DNA from: a virus
IMG/VR virus record: IMGVR_UViG_3300044625_001067
Coordinates: 97,473 to 161,472 of that record
Length of the DNA stretch: 64,000 bases
Direction: 5' to 3' (one strand)
The translations under genes and the position numbers were made by a program. This document shows, piece by piece, positions 46,043-55,295 of this stretch. The notes beneath the pieces were generated by a model. That model was not told where the DNA came from, made no database searches, and saw nothing but the letters and a program-made list of their open reading frames with translations. The first letter of the stretch is position 1. Each line of letters opens with the position of its first letter.

Positions 46043-46084
46043 ATTATAGCGTTTCTGCCGAGCAAACCAAGCTGGAAAACCGCC
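46043..46084 (-). promoter_or_regulatory. Last minus-strand promoter/dyad element
   Basis: TTGGTT-17-TATAAT (46048-46043), TTTGC-TCG-GCAGAAA dyad. From here all transcription is leftward. Confidence 0.82.
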
Positions 46085-46117
46085 TTATGGGGGTAGGGTT
46101 TACCGCCCTTTACGCAG

Positions 46118-46416
46118 TAAAGACCGCCCTCTTTACATGGAAACACGGAAGGCACTGTTGAGGCTCCAGTCACGAACGCCGAAGGAGACGATCTTGACGA
46201 CTTGACGAGCTGGGGGAATACGACGGTGAGAAGGATGGGGTGTGGTCGGACCAGGACCCTAAGTTTGATGGGGTGAACGTTGAGTCCACACACTCCCTGG
46301 CGAAGCTACTCACATCAAGTGTTATGGAGCCTATCATGGAGATCATGTTCGGTTCTGACAACGTCATAGTTGCGACTCGTGCCGGATTTAGTGTAGACCA
46401 AGCGGACCACGACTGA
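46118..46416 (+). pseudogene. Frame-broken gene remnant at the divergence point
   Basis: Protein-like sequence in two plus-strand frames: GNTEGTVEAPVTNAEGDDLDD (from about 46137) and, one frame over, DELGEYDGEKDGVWSDQDP.. NVESTHSLAKLLTSS.. FGSDNVIVATRAGFSVDQADHD (46198-46416, TGA). The shift at about 46200 and lack of a start or RBS point to the 3' remnant of a dead gene. Confidence 0.5.
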
Positions 46417-46452
46417 CTTGGTGAAGGGGTTGAACGGTTAACCCCCACCCTA

Positions 46453-46497
46453 GGGCGGTTTACCCCCCTTTGTTCTGCTCCACAGAAACGGTATAGT
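46453..46497 (+). promoter_or_regulatory. First plus-strand promoter/dyad element
   Basis: TTGTTC-17-TATAGT (46492-46497) with TCTGC-TCC-ACAGA dyad and GGGCGGTTTACCCCCC upstream. Mirror image of the minus-strand copies. Confidence 0.83.
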
Positions 46498-46521
46498 TAA
46501 AGGGTCAATCAGACAACGAAA

Positions 46522-47052
46522 ATGCTTACCCAAACTGCTCAGCCCCTTAATAAGCAGCACGCTGGACAAATTCTCCTTCGTGCTACGCGATTCCTGACTG
46601 CACCCACCCTAAGCCCCCGACCCGACGGGTCTGTGAGAGATGTGGCACTCGACACCCGCTGGCTGGGGCGAGACCTTGTGCGTGAGGTCTTTCGGGGCCG
46701 AACTGCTGACGAAACGGATGGAAAGTACGTGGACGTTGTTACGGACAACGGTAAAAGACTGCGAGTGTTCACTCGCGTCATTTCACGTAGAGCCGATAAC
46801 GCACTGGTCGCTTGTGCGAACTCTGCTGAGATAAGCCCCATCAACTTCGCAACTGAAGCGGATAAGCCAGACTCAGTCTTGCTCGTTGCTGTAAACCCTC
46901 AGCGAAACACTGTTGACGTATTTGACTTCCCCCTTGAAGACCGAGGCGGGAAGAAAGTGACCAGGGAGACCTTGGCCGTGTCCTGGTCTGTGAAAAAACA
47001 GAATTACGGTAAGCACCAAGCAAAGCTCACGTACAGCTACAAAGCTAACTGA
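46522..47052 (+). CDS. Hypothetical protein (176 aa)
   Basis: MLTQTAQPLNKQHAGQILLRATRFLTAP.. a small beta-rich protein (YVDVVTDNGKRLRVFTRVISRR; VDVFDFPLEDRGGKKVTRETLAVSWSVKK). First gene of the rightward operons. Unknown function. Confidence 0.65.
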   Translation: MLTQTAQPLNKQHAGQILLRATRFLTAPTLSPRPDGSVRDVALDTRWLGRDLVREVFRGRTADETDGKYVDVVTDNGKRLRVFTRVISRRADNALVACANSAEISPINFATEADKPDSVLLVAVNPQRNTVDVFDFPLEDRGGKKVTRETLAVSWSVKKQNYGKHQAKLTYSYKAN

Positions 47053-47089
47053 TCTGCTAGTCTCTAGCAGCACTTTCACCGGGCAAGTG

Positions 47090-47154
47090 ACGGTTAACCG
47101 AACCTTTCGAGGACGGTTTCCCCGCTTGCCTTTTCAACCGTAAGACGCTATAGT
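47090..47154 (+). promoter_or_regulatory. Promoter/dyad element
   Basis: TTGCCT-17-TATAGT (47149-47154), GACGGTTAACCG and GGACGGTTTCCCCGC upstream; no strong dyad. The SprT-like gene starts 7 nt after the -10, a near-leaderless mRNA. Confidence 0.78.
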
Positions 47155-47160
47155 AGGTGT

Positions 47161-47766
47161 ATGGAACTAAAATCAACCCTTTCTGAGTCGTTCTTTCACC
47201 GGTTCTGCCCAGATCCCACGGTGATGTACGATCTTGGAGAGATTTACGCAGAATTTAACGCCCGCTACTTCACTGGGAACTTACCACTTCTTCCTTGTAA
47301 GATTCGGACAGACGAAAACGGAGAAACTTGGTCGCGATACGACACCCTAAAGTGGGATGGTCGCATGGGTCGCAGAATTCTTGGCACATACAAAACGTCT
47401 GCACGACGTGGGTTCGGAACAATTCGCCTCTCTCGCGTAATTGCAGGTGACCCTGTAAAAACACGAAGCGTCCTCCTGCACGAGATGCTTCACAAGTATC
47501 TTGATCTTGAGCGCCGAGACGACGGTATTAAGGGTCACGGTGAAAATTTCGTATCCGAAGCAAAGAGAATCAACGAACTTTGTGAAAGCACCAGAGTTAA
47601 GCACCGCATTCAATTCTACGACGAAGAGATCACACAAGATCAACCGTTCGTCATACCCGAGCTTTTGGATGACAAAGTTAATTGTAGCAAAGATCTAGAC
47701 ATTGCTCGAAACATGCAGTCTGTGATGAGGGCCGCGTTCTCACAAAAATTCGAGTACTTTCAGTGA
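47161..47766 (+). CDS. SprT/Spartan-like zinc metalloprotease
   Basis: 201 aa. DLGEIYAEFNARYFTGNLPLLPCKI is the SprT-like head; LLHEMLHKYLDLERRDDGIKGHGENF carries the HExxH zinc site and the third His (GHG). SprT-like proteases cut DNA-protein crosslinks (Spartan) or act in unknown bacterial roles. A phage could use it to clear proteins from replicating DNA. C-terminal zinc ribbon absent. Confidence 0.85.
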   Translation: MELKSTLSESFFHRFCPDPTVMYDLGEIYAEFNARYFTGNLPLLPCKIRTDENGETWSRYDTLKWDGRMGRRILGTYKTSARRGFGTIRLSRVIAGDPVKTRSVLLHEMLHKYLDLERRDDGIKGHGENFVSEAKRINELCESTRVKHRIQFYDEEITQDQPFVIPELLDDKVNCSKDLDIARNMQSVMRAAFSQKFEYFQ

Positions 47767-47806
47767 TACCTTCGGGTCTCTTTTTATTTCAACCAAAACA
47801 TGTACT

Positions 47807-48148
47807 ATGAGACCTAAACAAGAACAATTGAACGAATGGGGAGAACGTTACTTCTGTGAAGACCAGTCTAAAACCGAACTTTTTGTGCAAGAGGTGGCAG
47901 AGTGGGTAGTCAAGGAAATTGCACAGGAGTTTGACAGGAAAGAACAAGCAGGTGCAAAAGGTTACGGGCCGAGTCTTCCCGCTAAGCTAGTACGACAGTT
48001 TGGTTCGCCATCTGGCCCAACACTCAAGCAGCTTTCCTTGCTTGCTCTAAACGAACTTGTGCCTGTCGAGGACAGGGAGAAAAGTTCATACAAGCTGCTG
48101 TTAACCGTTATTTCAACCTTGCCCGAGACACCAACCAATACTCTTTAA
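47807..48148 (+). CDS. Hypothetical protein (113 aa)
   Basis: MRPKQEQLNEWGERYFCEDQSKTELFVQEVAEWVVKEIAQEF..; helical with basic centre (GAKGYGPSLPAKLVRQFG). Unknown. Confidence 0.6.
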   Translation: MRPKQEQLNEWGERYFCEDQSKTELFVQEVAEWVVKEIAQEFDRKEQAGAKGYGPSLPAKLVRQFGSPSGPTLKQLSLLALNELVPVEDREKSSYKLLLTVISTLPETPTNTL

Positions 48149-48266
48149 GAGTGTGTGATTGATGTTAATTAGTGACACCTTTTACTAGGGTCAACTCTTT
48201 TGTTCAGTCGCAAGAAAAAGAGCCAGTTAACATCGTTGGGTAATAATTCCTCCCGATCAACCAAAG
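48149..48266 (+). promoter_or_regulatory. Intergenic region before the first TET/JBP gene
   Basis: Contains GATGTTAA (48161) and TTAACATC (48227) as an 8-bp inverted repeat about 60 nt apart, a possible operator pair for the ribbon-helix-helix protein at 49810. No copy of the common promoter element. Confidence 0.4.
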
Positions 48267-49754
48267 ATGACATTTGTGACAGAAAACTTAACGAAGAGTT
48301 CTAAAGCTGCTTCGAACGGAAATGGAAAATGCAACGATAACTGTTCTGTGAGTGAAGCCGTTGTCTGTGATTTACGCTCTCGCCCGGAACCTCGTCGAAT
48401 TGACCTCGACAAACTATACGAGTGCGACCCGAAAGACTATATTGGCTATTTTGCCGACGAAACCTCTTACGACAACCTTATTCAAGAAGACTGCGACGTT
48501 TATGTGGGCGGAGTGAAAGTTGTTGCCTTTCGTAAGGCACTTTTTCCGAAGCTGCGCGATGGTTCGAAAGGTAGCCCGGAAACTTGGAAATACTTCCGCT
48601 GGGCAGCAAGAGACTTGTACTCAGACCAACGAGGCCTAGTTGCTGGTAGAGAACTAACTACCCAACTCGAGATAAGGGTAACCAACGGTATTCTAAACTT
48701 CTTCAAGAAGGCGATGGCCGGTCAAGTCACTGACGTGGAAGAGGCACTGAAAATTGCTTCTCTCTCCCCCGACATGTCAAAGCTCACTGTCCGAGTGAAT
48801 GATGTTAAAAAGGACTTCCCAGAAATTGAGAAAGCTTTAGAATCTATCGAGAAGGAACTTCGCAAGAAAACGCTGAGCGAAGAAAGAAAGGTAGAGCTGA
48901 AGGAAGCGAAGGGTAGAGAACTTGCGAAGTGGTTCCCGACTTGGCTGTCTGAGACTTGGAGTGCATCTACGGATAAGGTTTCTGAGGCGAAACGTGCCGA
49001 CGACAGGTATGTGGGAAAACAATACCGTTCAAACAAGTGCTATTCCAACGTGATTGGTGCTTTTGATAGGGGTGCACGTAACCCTTACGGTCGTTTGACC
49101 GCAACAACTGTAAAAGACTATGAGGGGTTCGTAAGCCACACGGATATTTATCAGACCGCGTGCTCTGCGCTCAAAGAGACCTTGAACACTCCGGAAAACC
49201 CTCGGTGGGACCTCCTTCACGAACGGTTCAGTAACGTGAAAGACCCGCACTATAACCTCTTCGGTACGGTGTTCACTGCCCTTACGTTAAACTGGAACTT
49301 CCGCTGTGCGATGCACTATGATGGAAATAACTGCGAAGGTGGTATTGCCGTTCTTACTGCAATTACTCAGGGCGAATATGACGGTCACTACCTTGTGTTC
49401 CCTGAAATTCGTTGCGCTTTTGACCTTCGCGACGGAGATTTCATTGCAGGCGACAACCAGGGCTTGATTCACGGCAACACCGCGATGATCCCTAAAACTC
49501 CGGACGCTGAACGAGTTTCGTTCGTTTTCTATTCACGAGAGCGCATGACCGCTCTTGACGATATGGAGTGTGAGGAGTGCCGCCGAGATTTCATGCGATA
49601 CGCAGCAGACAACCACAAGGAATACGGAAAGGGTCACAAGACATGGAATGGTGTCTGGAGCGGAATGTGGAAATCACCGGAATGGATGACGTATAAAGCC
49701 GAACACGGCATGGAACGTTGCTCAAATACTAACTATTGGGGCACCGATAATTGA
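48267..49754 (+). CDS. TET/JBP-like 2-oxoglutarate dioxygenase, copy 1
   Basis: 495 aa. C-terminal double-stranded beta-helix with Fe ligands H350-x-D352 (MHYDGNN) and H402 (LIHGN), and R416 (ERVSFVFYSRE) for 2-oxoglutarate, in the order [24 protein letters not shown] typical of phage TET/JBP proteins. The final CEECRRDF is shared with copy 2. N-terminal 330 residues form a divergent helical domain. Phage TET enzymes hydroxylate 5-methylcytosine (JBP: thymine) in DNA as the first step of hypermodification. It belongs with copy 2 and the glycosyltransferase at 53330. Confidence 0.85.
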   Translation: MTFVTENLTKSSKAASNGNGKCNDNCSVSEAVVCDLRSRPEPRRIDLDKLYECDPKDYIGYFADETSYDNLIQEDCDVYVGGVKVVAFRKALFPKLRDGSKGSPETWKYFRWAARDLYSDQRGLVAGRELTTQLEIRVTNGILNFFKKAMAGQVTDVEEALKIASLSPDMSKLTVRVNDVKKDFPEIEKALESIEKELRKKTLSEERKVELKEAKGRELAKWFPTWLSETWSASTDKVSEAKRADDRYVGKQYRSNKCYSNVIGAFDRGARNPYGRLTATTVKDYEGFVSHTDIYQTACSALKETLNTPENPRWDLLHERFSNVKDPHYNLFGTVFTALTLNWNFRCAMHYDGNNCEGGIAVLTAITQGEYDGHYLVFPEIRCAFDLRDGDFIAGDNQGLIHGNTAMIPKTPDAERVSFVFYSRERMTALDDMECEECRRDFMRYAADNHKEYGKGHKTWNGVWSGMWKSPEWMTYKAEHGMERCSNTNYWGTDN

Positions 49755-49809
49755 GTCCTAAAGACTACCAAAGTGGCATTTAACGAACGAAAACACAGGA
49801 TTACTAACT

Positions 49810-50145
49810 ATGGACACAAACAAACAGCTTAACGGTGGCGATGCGGAGCGGCAAGTTGCCTCGGGGAGTATTGAACCCAGTGAAGCAACAACCGCCATTA
49901 CAGTGGAACTCCCGGTAAACTTCGCTGAGGCTTTTCGAGCACTTGCTGAACGAGAGGAGTTGTCGGAGAGTAACCTTATTGTACGATCGCTCGGGCTCTA
50001 CTCCGTTGCATCTCAAGCCGAGAGTGAAGGGTACGGACTGACGTTTACTCGTATTGAGGGAACCAACGACCTGACCGCCAAGGAAGCAATTCGCGTCGAA
50101 GATGAGCCCGCGTCTAACTTGATCCTTCCTGGAAATAGGCAATGA
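49810..50145 (+). CDS. Ribbon-helix-helix-like protein
   Basis: 111 aa. ITVELPVNFAEAFRALAEREELSESNLIVRSLGLYSVASQAESEG: beta strand plus two helices as in CopG/Arc-type regulators, with a disordered acidic N-terminus. Encoded between the two dioxygenase genes and overlapping the second by 4 nt; a likely regulator or DNA-targeting partner. Confidence 0.65.
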   Translation: MDTNKQLNGGDAERQVASGSIEPSEATTAITVELPVNFAEAFRALAEREELSESNLIVRSLGLYSVASQAESEGYGLTFTRIEGTNDLTAKEAIRVEDEPASNLILPGNRQ

Positions 50146-51629
50146 TCCGAGAGGTAATATCAAAAGAGTTACAGTCAAGGGTCGAACCCTTACAGATTGA
50201 TAGGGGTGCTCTTGAAAACTGCCCTCGCAGTGAATATATTGGACAATTCCCTAAGGCGACAGACTATGACCGCGTAATCGATGAAGACTGTGATGTTTAC
50301 GTCTCAGGTGTAAAAGTCTTGTCCTTCAGGAAAGCTCTTTTCCCACTTCTTTCCGAGGGTTCTTCCAAACAGAAGGAGACTTGGGACTTTTTCCGAGCAG
50401 CTTCAAAAGAAGTTTACGGCACCCAAAGAGGTGTCGTTGCGGGCACAGAGTTTACAACTCGCCCCGAATCACGCTTAACCAAAGGACAGGTTGCCTTTTT
50501 CGCTAGTGCTTCAGTGGGCTTGATCACAACGCTCGCTCAAGCGCGAGAAACCCTAGAAAGTTCGGATGAGCTCACCAGCAAGACTCTGAAAATCAAATAC
50601 GTGAAGAAAGACTACCCCGAACTTGCGGAGAAAATGAAACCGTTAGAGGCGGAAATTCGCACACTGAACTCCGGAGACCCGAAACCAGAAAGTCTGAGAA
50701 ACCAGAGAAGAGAACAGCTTTGGGGTTGGTTCGAACCTTGGTTACTAGAAGTTTGGCTGCCCTCAGAAAACAAAGTAGAAGAAGTTAAAAAAGTTCTAAA
50801 CACTTACATAAGTTCCCAGTTGAACTTTAACCACTGCTACAGTAACGTCCTTGGGGCGATTGACCGTGGGGCTAGATTTCCCTACGGTCGTTTAAGCGGA
50901 ACCACTCAGAGATACTATGAGCAGTTCTCAAAATACAGAGACATTTATTACACAGCCTGCGAAGGTTTCAGGTACAATTTTCCGGAGACTTGGGTCAAAG
51001 TCAAGGAAGTGATTTCGAGGGCTAAAGACCCTAACTACAACTTGTTCGGCACTGCCTTTACGAGTGTAACCGTAAATTTCAATTTCAAGACTGCCTACCA
51101 CGTTGACAAGAACAATTTGAAAGGGGGTATGTCCGTCTTAACTGCTTTTACAAAAGGTGTTTATGAAGGTCACTACTTAGTGTTTCCCGAAGTGAGATTG
51201 GCCTTCAATTTAAGAGACGGGGACTTCATCGTAGGGGATACTCAAACTTTGCTCCATGGTAACAGCCCCATGACAAAACTTACTGAAGATGCTGAGCGGG
51301 TTTCTCTGGTTTTCTACTCACGAGAGAACATGAACCGATTGGACGATCTTGAGTGCGAAGAATGCCGAAAACAGTTCATGAAGTTTTCACTTCAGTCTCT
51401 GAAAGAACGGGGCAAAGATCATAAAGATTGGAGAGGTGTTTGGCAAGGTATGTGGACTTCTCAAGAATGGCTAGACTTTAGAAAAGAAAGAAACTTGGAA
51501 CACTGTTCAAACTCTAATTGGCAGCTTTCCTCGCCGTACGAGAACGAAGTTACGAAAGAGGTGAAGTTGTTCAAGGATGATCCAGGCGAAGGGTGGAAAC
51601 TCGTACAAGTGTTTACACAAGATCGGTAA
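50142..51629 (+). CDS. TET/JBP-like 2-oxoglutarate dioxygenase, copy 2
   Basis: 495 aa, same length and layout as copy 1: H320-x-D322 (YHVDKNN), H372 (LLHGN), R386 ([11 protein letters not shown]), [21 protein letters not shown] and CEECRKQF. All catalytic residues are kept, while the N-terminal halves differ more, so the copies may prefer different sequence contexts or successive oxidation steps. C-terminal extension ([17 protein letters not shown]) is unique. Confidence 0.85.
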   Translation: MIREVISKELQSRVEPLQIDRGALENCPRSEYIGQFPKATDYDRVIDEDCDVYVSGVKVLSFRKALFPLLSEGSSKQKETWDFFRAASKEVYGTQRGVVAGTEFTTRPESRLTKGQVAFFASASVGLITTLAQARETLESSDELTSKTLKIKYVKKDYPELAEKMKPLEAEIRTLNSGDPKPESLRNQRREQLWGWFEPWLLEVWLPSENKVEEVKKVLNTYISSQLNFNHCYSNVLGAIDRGARFPYGRLSGTTQRYYEQFSKYRDIYYTACEGFRYNFPETWVKVKEVISRAKDPNYNLFGTAFTSVTVNFNFKTAYHVDKNNLKGGMSVLTAFTKGVYEGHYLVFPEVRLAFNLRDGDFIVGDTQTLLHGNSPMTKLTEDAERVSLVFYSRENMNRLDDLECEECRKQFMKFSLQSLKERGKDHKDWRGVWQGMWTSQEWLDFRKERNLEHCSNSNWQLSSPYENEVTKEVKLFKDDPGEGWKLVQVFTQDR

Positions 51630-51685
51630 ACCGCCCTGAAGCCTTCGGCTTCCCCCTTGTTTCTGCTTCGCATAAATGCTATGAT
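51625..51685 (+). promoter_or_regulatory. Promoter/dyad element
   Basis: TTGTTT-17-TATGAT (51680-51685); dyad reduced to CTGCTTCGCA; a GAAGCC-TTC-GGCTTC hairpin (51639-51653) just upstream may end the TET operon. Confidence 0.82.
51639..51662 (+). terminator. Probable terminator of the TET operon
   Basis: GAAGCC/GGCTTC stem followed by CCCCCTTGTTT; overlaps the next promoter. Confidence 0.45.
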
Positions 51686-51691
51686 TGTTTT

Positions 51692-52288
51692 ATGGAAATC
51701 TACTTCAGCACAGACGTTGAGACCGACGGACCGATCCCCGGACCTAACAGCATGCTTTCGCTCGGGTCGGCTGCGTTTTCCCCTGAAGGAAAACTCCTAA
51801 GCACCTTCTCGGTGAACCTAGAGACCCTCCCCGGAGCCGAACCGGACCCCACTACCCAAGCGTGGTGGGAGTCTCACCCGGAGGCCTACAGAGCCTCTCG
51901 GGAGCATACCCGGAGTCCGGACCAAGCCATGTTGCTCTTCTCGGGTTGGGTTGGCCAGACCGTGAAAGCTAACAGTAACCAAGATTCAGGTGGCCGGAAA
52001 GCCTTGCCCGTATTCGTGGGTTTTCCTGCAGGGTTTGACTTTCTTTTCGTGTATTGGTACCTTATTCGGTTCACTGGACAGTCCCCATTTAGCTTCTCGG
52101 CGATTGACGGTAAGACCTATGCTATGGCCTTGCTCAAAAGAGGATACCGGGAGTCCACAAAACGAAACTACCCAAAGGAGTGGTTTCCCATCGAAAACAA
52201 GCATACTCACATCGCTGTAGAGGATGCCATTGAACAAGGTCGTATTTTCTGCAATATGCTTCGATCCAATCTTAACATCCTACCTTAG
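51692..52288 (+). CDS. DEDD-family 3'-5' exonuclease
   Basis: 198 aa from [29 protein letters not shown]: DxE exo I motif and the RNase T/DnaQ-like start. Later [20 protein letters not shown] (exo II) and [13 protein letters not shown] (exo III, HxxxxxD). It could trim RNA or DNA; family members in phages are unassigned. Met at 51692 chosen for fit to the motif and promoter. Confidence 0.82.
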   Translation: MEIYFSTDVETDGPIPGPNSMLSLGSAAFSPEGKLLSTFSVNLETLPGAEPDPTTQAWWESHPEAYRASREHTRSPDQAMLLFSGWVGQTVKANSNQDSGGRKALPVFVGFPAGFDFLFVYWYLIRFTGQSPFSFSAIDGKTYAMALLKRGYRESTKRNYPKEWFPIENKHTHIAVEDAIEQGRIFCNMLRSNLNILP

Positions 52289-52467
52289 TGACTAACAAAG
52301 TTAAAGATTACTGCGAAAAACTTAGCTTGTCCCTGAAGTTAAGGGGAGAGGGAAACGAGGACGCGGAGGAGGCCTTGCTCGACGAGCTTGACCTTCTGTG
52401 GCTGAAGTTGTCAAGAGAAGAGGCCCAGTGGGTTAATGCCAATATACTGTCGTTGTTACCTAACTAA
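52288..52467 (+). CDS. Small conserved phage protein (59 aa)
   Basis: GTG start overlapping the previous stop (TAGTG). [41 protein letters not shown]: acidic helical family common in phages. Unknown function. Confidence 0.68.
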   Translation: MTNKVKDYCEKLSLSLKLRGEGNEDAEEALLDELDLLWLKLSREEAQWVNANILSLLPN

Positions 52468-52476
52468 TTACCCACC

Positions 52477-53241
52477 GTGACGAAAAATCCTACTTTCCTA
52501 CTCCAGTCCGGAGGACCACTACAAATCGAAAAGGTTGCGTGTAGTTTCTCCTGTTACCCTGTCCAATATTGCTCGTTTTATGATCTGTCGAAGTTAGACC
52601 CTAAAGGTTTCATGGCTACATTGATTCCTGTGGGATCGGTGGAATTTGTTCAAGCTTACAGTGAACACGCAGGTGTTGTGCTACCTGAAGACTTTTCTTA
52701 CGGACACGGTGGGGAACTGGAAAAGTACCTTATGAGGTCCGTTCGACAAGGAGTGTACGGTGAAGCAACCTTGGAAGACTTTGTGAAGCCAACCGCAATA
52801 AAGTTGTTTACCGGGGACATCAAGAGAGAGCTCGAACTGAAGATACCTGGACTAATTTCTGATAACACTTCAGTGTGGATCTCTCAGGCTGTGCTTTTTG
52901 AGTCGGAATTTAGGTTCTACATTCACGACTTCATTGGGGGCGGTAAAATTCAGGGGTGGTCGCGGTATGACGACAAGCCCGTAAGAAACCCAGAACCCGA
53001 CTTCGGCCTGATTGAAGAGATTATGGGTGTGCTAGAGGCAAATATTGCGCCCGGTGCTTACACGATTGACATCGGCTGGAGGCCTGACCTGAATCGGTAC
53101 TGCCTAGTTGAACTTAACGATGCGTGGTCACTGGGATTTTACGAAAATAGTGACCCGCAATCAAACCCTCCAACTCGACAGCAGTACGCTGACATGCTGG
53201 TGTCTCGCTGGAGACAAATTACCTTTTGCAACCTAGTGTAA
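52477..53241 (+). CDS. ATP-grasp enzyme
   Basis: 254 aa, GTG start. C-terminal ATP-grasp features: VWISQAVLFESEFRFYIHD, IQGWSRYDD, YTIDIGWRPDLNRYCLVELNDAWSLGFYE (D/E..N metal ligands). Such proteins join a carboxylate to an amine or other nucleophile. Between dioxygenase and glycosyltransferase genes it could add an amino-acid-like group during base hypermodification, or act on a peptide; this is inference. Confidence 0.75.
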   Translation: MTKNPTFLLQSGGPLQIEKVACSFSCYPVQYCSFYDLSKLDPKGFMATLIPVGSVEFVQAYSEHAGVVLPEDFSYGHGGELEKYLMRSVRQGVYGEATLEDFVKPTAIKLFTGDIKRELELKIPGLISDNTSVWISQAVLFESEFRFYIHDFIGGGKIQGWSRYDDKPVRNPEPDFGLIEEIMGVLEANIAPGAYTIDIGWRPDLNRYCLVELNDAWSLGFYENSDPQSNPPTRQQYADMLVSRWRQITFCNLV

Positions 53242-53329
53242 CCACTGGATAACACAGTCGGAGATAAGAGGACGCGGCAAACGTCTACTCTTGACGCTCC
53301 GACAACAGTCACATCAACTGCACTCAAAT

Positions 53330-54157
53330 ATGGACTATCAGATTGCCATCCCAACTTACGGAAGGCCCGATGGAGTGAAGAAACTCACTCTAAATTACCT
53401 TGAAAAAACAGACATTAATTGTTCCCACGTGACTTTGTTCGTGGCAAACGATGAAGAGAAGGAAATTTACCAGAGTTCAAACCCTACATACAATATCGTT
53501 GTTGGTGAAAAGGGTTTGACAAAACAACGTCACTTCATCTCTAACTTTTACGACAAAGGGACTCCTGTTTTTTCGTTCGACGACGACGTTAGCGCCGTTG
53601 AGGAACTTGAGCTCTTAAAAGACCTTGAGGGGACTCAGAAGCCACTTGACCACCCGTGTCGCCTGAAAACCGTGGTGGAACTCTCGGATCTTATCGATCG
53701 CGGCTTCCGAATGTCCAAGCGGCGCAATATTGGCCTGTTCGGTTTCTATGCCGTTCGCAACAAGGGTTTTCTTCACCCAAAGGTGACTGTGGGACTCAAG
53801 TTCATTATGGGCCACGCATTCGGTTTCTACGCAGGCGACCCAGCCTTTGATCTAATCGCTGAGTACAGTATGAAGGACGATTACTTCTTGTCTCTGTACC
53901 ACACTGTTAATGGAAACGGAACACTGCGATTCGACAACATCTGTGTGAAAGCTAAACAGCACACAGGCGGTGGCGGAACCTGCGAAGACCTGGAGCGAAA
54001 GCTTCAGATTAATAACCAAACCGTAGAGAAACTTTGTGCTGAGTTTCCGGACCTCGCGAGTCCAAAGAGCCGTCGAACAAAGGATGAGTGGCTTTCCCGG
54101 TACTCTGAAATCCGCCTCAAAACAATCACAAACGAGACAATCTCAGTGCTTAACTGA
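53330..54157 (+). CDS. TET-associated-type glycosyltransferase (GT-A)
   Basis: 275 aa from MDYQIAIPTYGRPDG. GT-A start IAIPTYGRP, then FVANDEEKEIYQSS, GLTKQRHFISNF and the metal site FSFDDDVSAVE (DDD). These are the features of phage TET/JBP-associated glycosyltransferases that glucosylate hydroxymethylated bases. A later GGGGTCEDLERK and basic C-terminus could contact DNA. Same strand and operon region as the two dioxygenases. Confidence 0.78.
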   Translation: MDYQIAIPTYGRPDGVKKLTLNYLEKTDINCSHVTLFVANDEEKEIYQSSNPTYNIVVGEKGLTKQRHFISNFYDKGTPVFSFDDDVSAVEELELLKDLEGTQKPLDHPCRLKTVVELSDLIDRGFRMSKRRNIGLFGFYAVRNKGFLHPKVTVGLKFIMGHAFGFYAGDPAFDLIAEYSMKDDYFLSLYHTVNGNGTLRFDNICVKAKQHTGGGGTCEDLERKLQINNQTVEKLCAEFPDLASPKSRRTKDEWLSRYSEIRLKTITNETISVLN

Positions 54158-54228
54158 GCACCAAGGCGGTTTTCCGCCCTTTACTGTAAGCTCCTCTCCC
54201 CTATGTTTAGAACAGCTTCCGGCTACCA

Positions 54229-54585
54229 ATGATTCCCGACCCAAAGAAAACCATAGTTTTCGATGTTGACGACACCATCCTCACAACAGAAAACCGCGAT
54301 TACGAAAACTCTCTACCGAAGATGGAAGTAATTGTGGGTATGCGAGCAATGAAGGACGCAGGGTGGACGATCATCTTGAATACAGCGAGGGGAATGGGTC
54401 GTTCAGACGGTGACATCGAAAGTGTTAGACAAGAAGTTATCGAGGAAATCGAAAAGTTCTGCACTAAATTCGATGTACCCTACGATACCATCTTGGTTGG
54501 AAAACCTTGGGCGGCATACTACGTAGACGACAAAGCAATGACTCCCGCTCAGTTCTCCGCAAAATATAAGGAAATCGCACAATGA
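54229..54585 (+). CDS. HAD-family phosphatase
   Basis: 118 aa: IVFDVDDTILT (DxDxT motif I), LNTARGMG (motif II), GKPWAAYYVDDKAMTP (motifs III-IV). The TARGM and YVDDKA strings match small HAD phosphatases in capsule or sugar clusters. Stop overlaps the next start by 4 nt. Confidence 0.85.
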   Translation: MIPDPKKTIVFDVDDTILTTENRDYENSLPKMEVIVGMRAMKDAGWTIILNTARGMGRSDGDIESVRQEVIEEIEKFCTKFDVPYDTILVGKPWAAYYVDDKAMTPAQFSAKYKEIAQ

Positions 54586-55295
54586 AGAACGCACTCATTC
54601 TTGCTGCCGGTCGTAGTACTCGGTTTGGCCGAAACAAACTTGAGGAAAAGTTTGACGGGGTGTCACTTCCTTACCTGGCTGCCAAGTTCGCTCTTGAAAA
54701 CGGTGCGGAAAACATCTATCTGACGCTCTCGCGCTCGGCGATTAAGACCGACGGGACTCGCATTTACCACCCTGTTCTAGATGAAGTTTCCAAGATTTGC
54801 GACCCGATTGTTCGTTTCCAGAGTGAGGAAACTTACGGACCAGGCGCTGCGATCACTACGTGGGCAGGCGTGATCAACGGCCCACTCACTGTGCTGTTTG
54901 GGGATAATTACTACCACGGAACGATCCCCCCTGCCGAACGAGTTTTACTTGGCTCTGACCTTGAGAACTCAGTGTGGTTTTCATACCTTCATAAGTCACT
55001 AAATCCACGAAATCTTCAACTCGCCACAGTAATCGACAACTATGTGATTGAAAAACCACACGGACAACTCGAAGGCCGTTACTTCTGTGGTTTTGTCCGT
55101 TTCCCTGCGGGATACCTTGACACCATTGGTGACCTTCGCAAGAGCGACCGTGGCGAGGTTGAAATTACGGATATGATAAACATGGCGGAGCATCGTCAAG
55201 CAGTATCACTTTCTTCCATGGGTGTGATATGGGGAGACTTAACTTACGAGGCGGATTGCGCTCGCATTCGGGAGCTTGTTAGTGAAGGGAAGTAG
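54582..55295 (+). CDS. Sugar-1-phosphate-type nucleotidyltransferase
   Basis: 237 aa: ALILAAGRSTRFGRNKLEEKFDG (GxGxR-type nucleotide loop of NTP_transferase) and TVLFGDNYY (GD metal site). It would make an NDP-sugar or NDP-alcohol donor. Linked to an HAD phosphatase and a kinase, like a salvage-to-donor pathway (kinase, then nucleotidyltransferase, then transferase). Confidence 0.85.
   Translation: MKNALILAAGRSTRFGRNKLEEKFDGVSLPYLAAKFALENGAENIYLTLSRSAIKTDGTRIYHPVLDEVSKICDPIVRFQSEETYGPGAAITTWAGVINGPLTVLFGDNYYHGTIPPAERVLLGSDLENSVWFSYLHKSLNPRNLQLATVIDNYVIEKPHGQLEGRYFCGFVRFPAGYLDTIGDLRKSDRGEVEITDMINMAEHRQAVSLSSMGVIWGDLTYEADCARIRELVSEGK

Noticed and set aside
46170-46448. Minus-strand 92-aa ORF at the divergence zone
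   Set aside because: Ser-rich shadow of the plus-strand gene remnant; opposite to local promoter direction.
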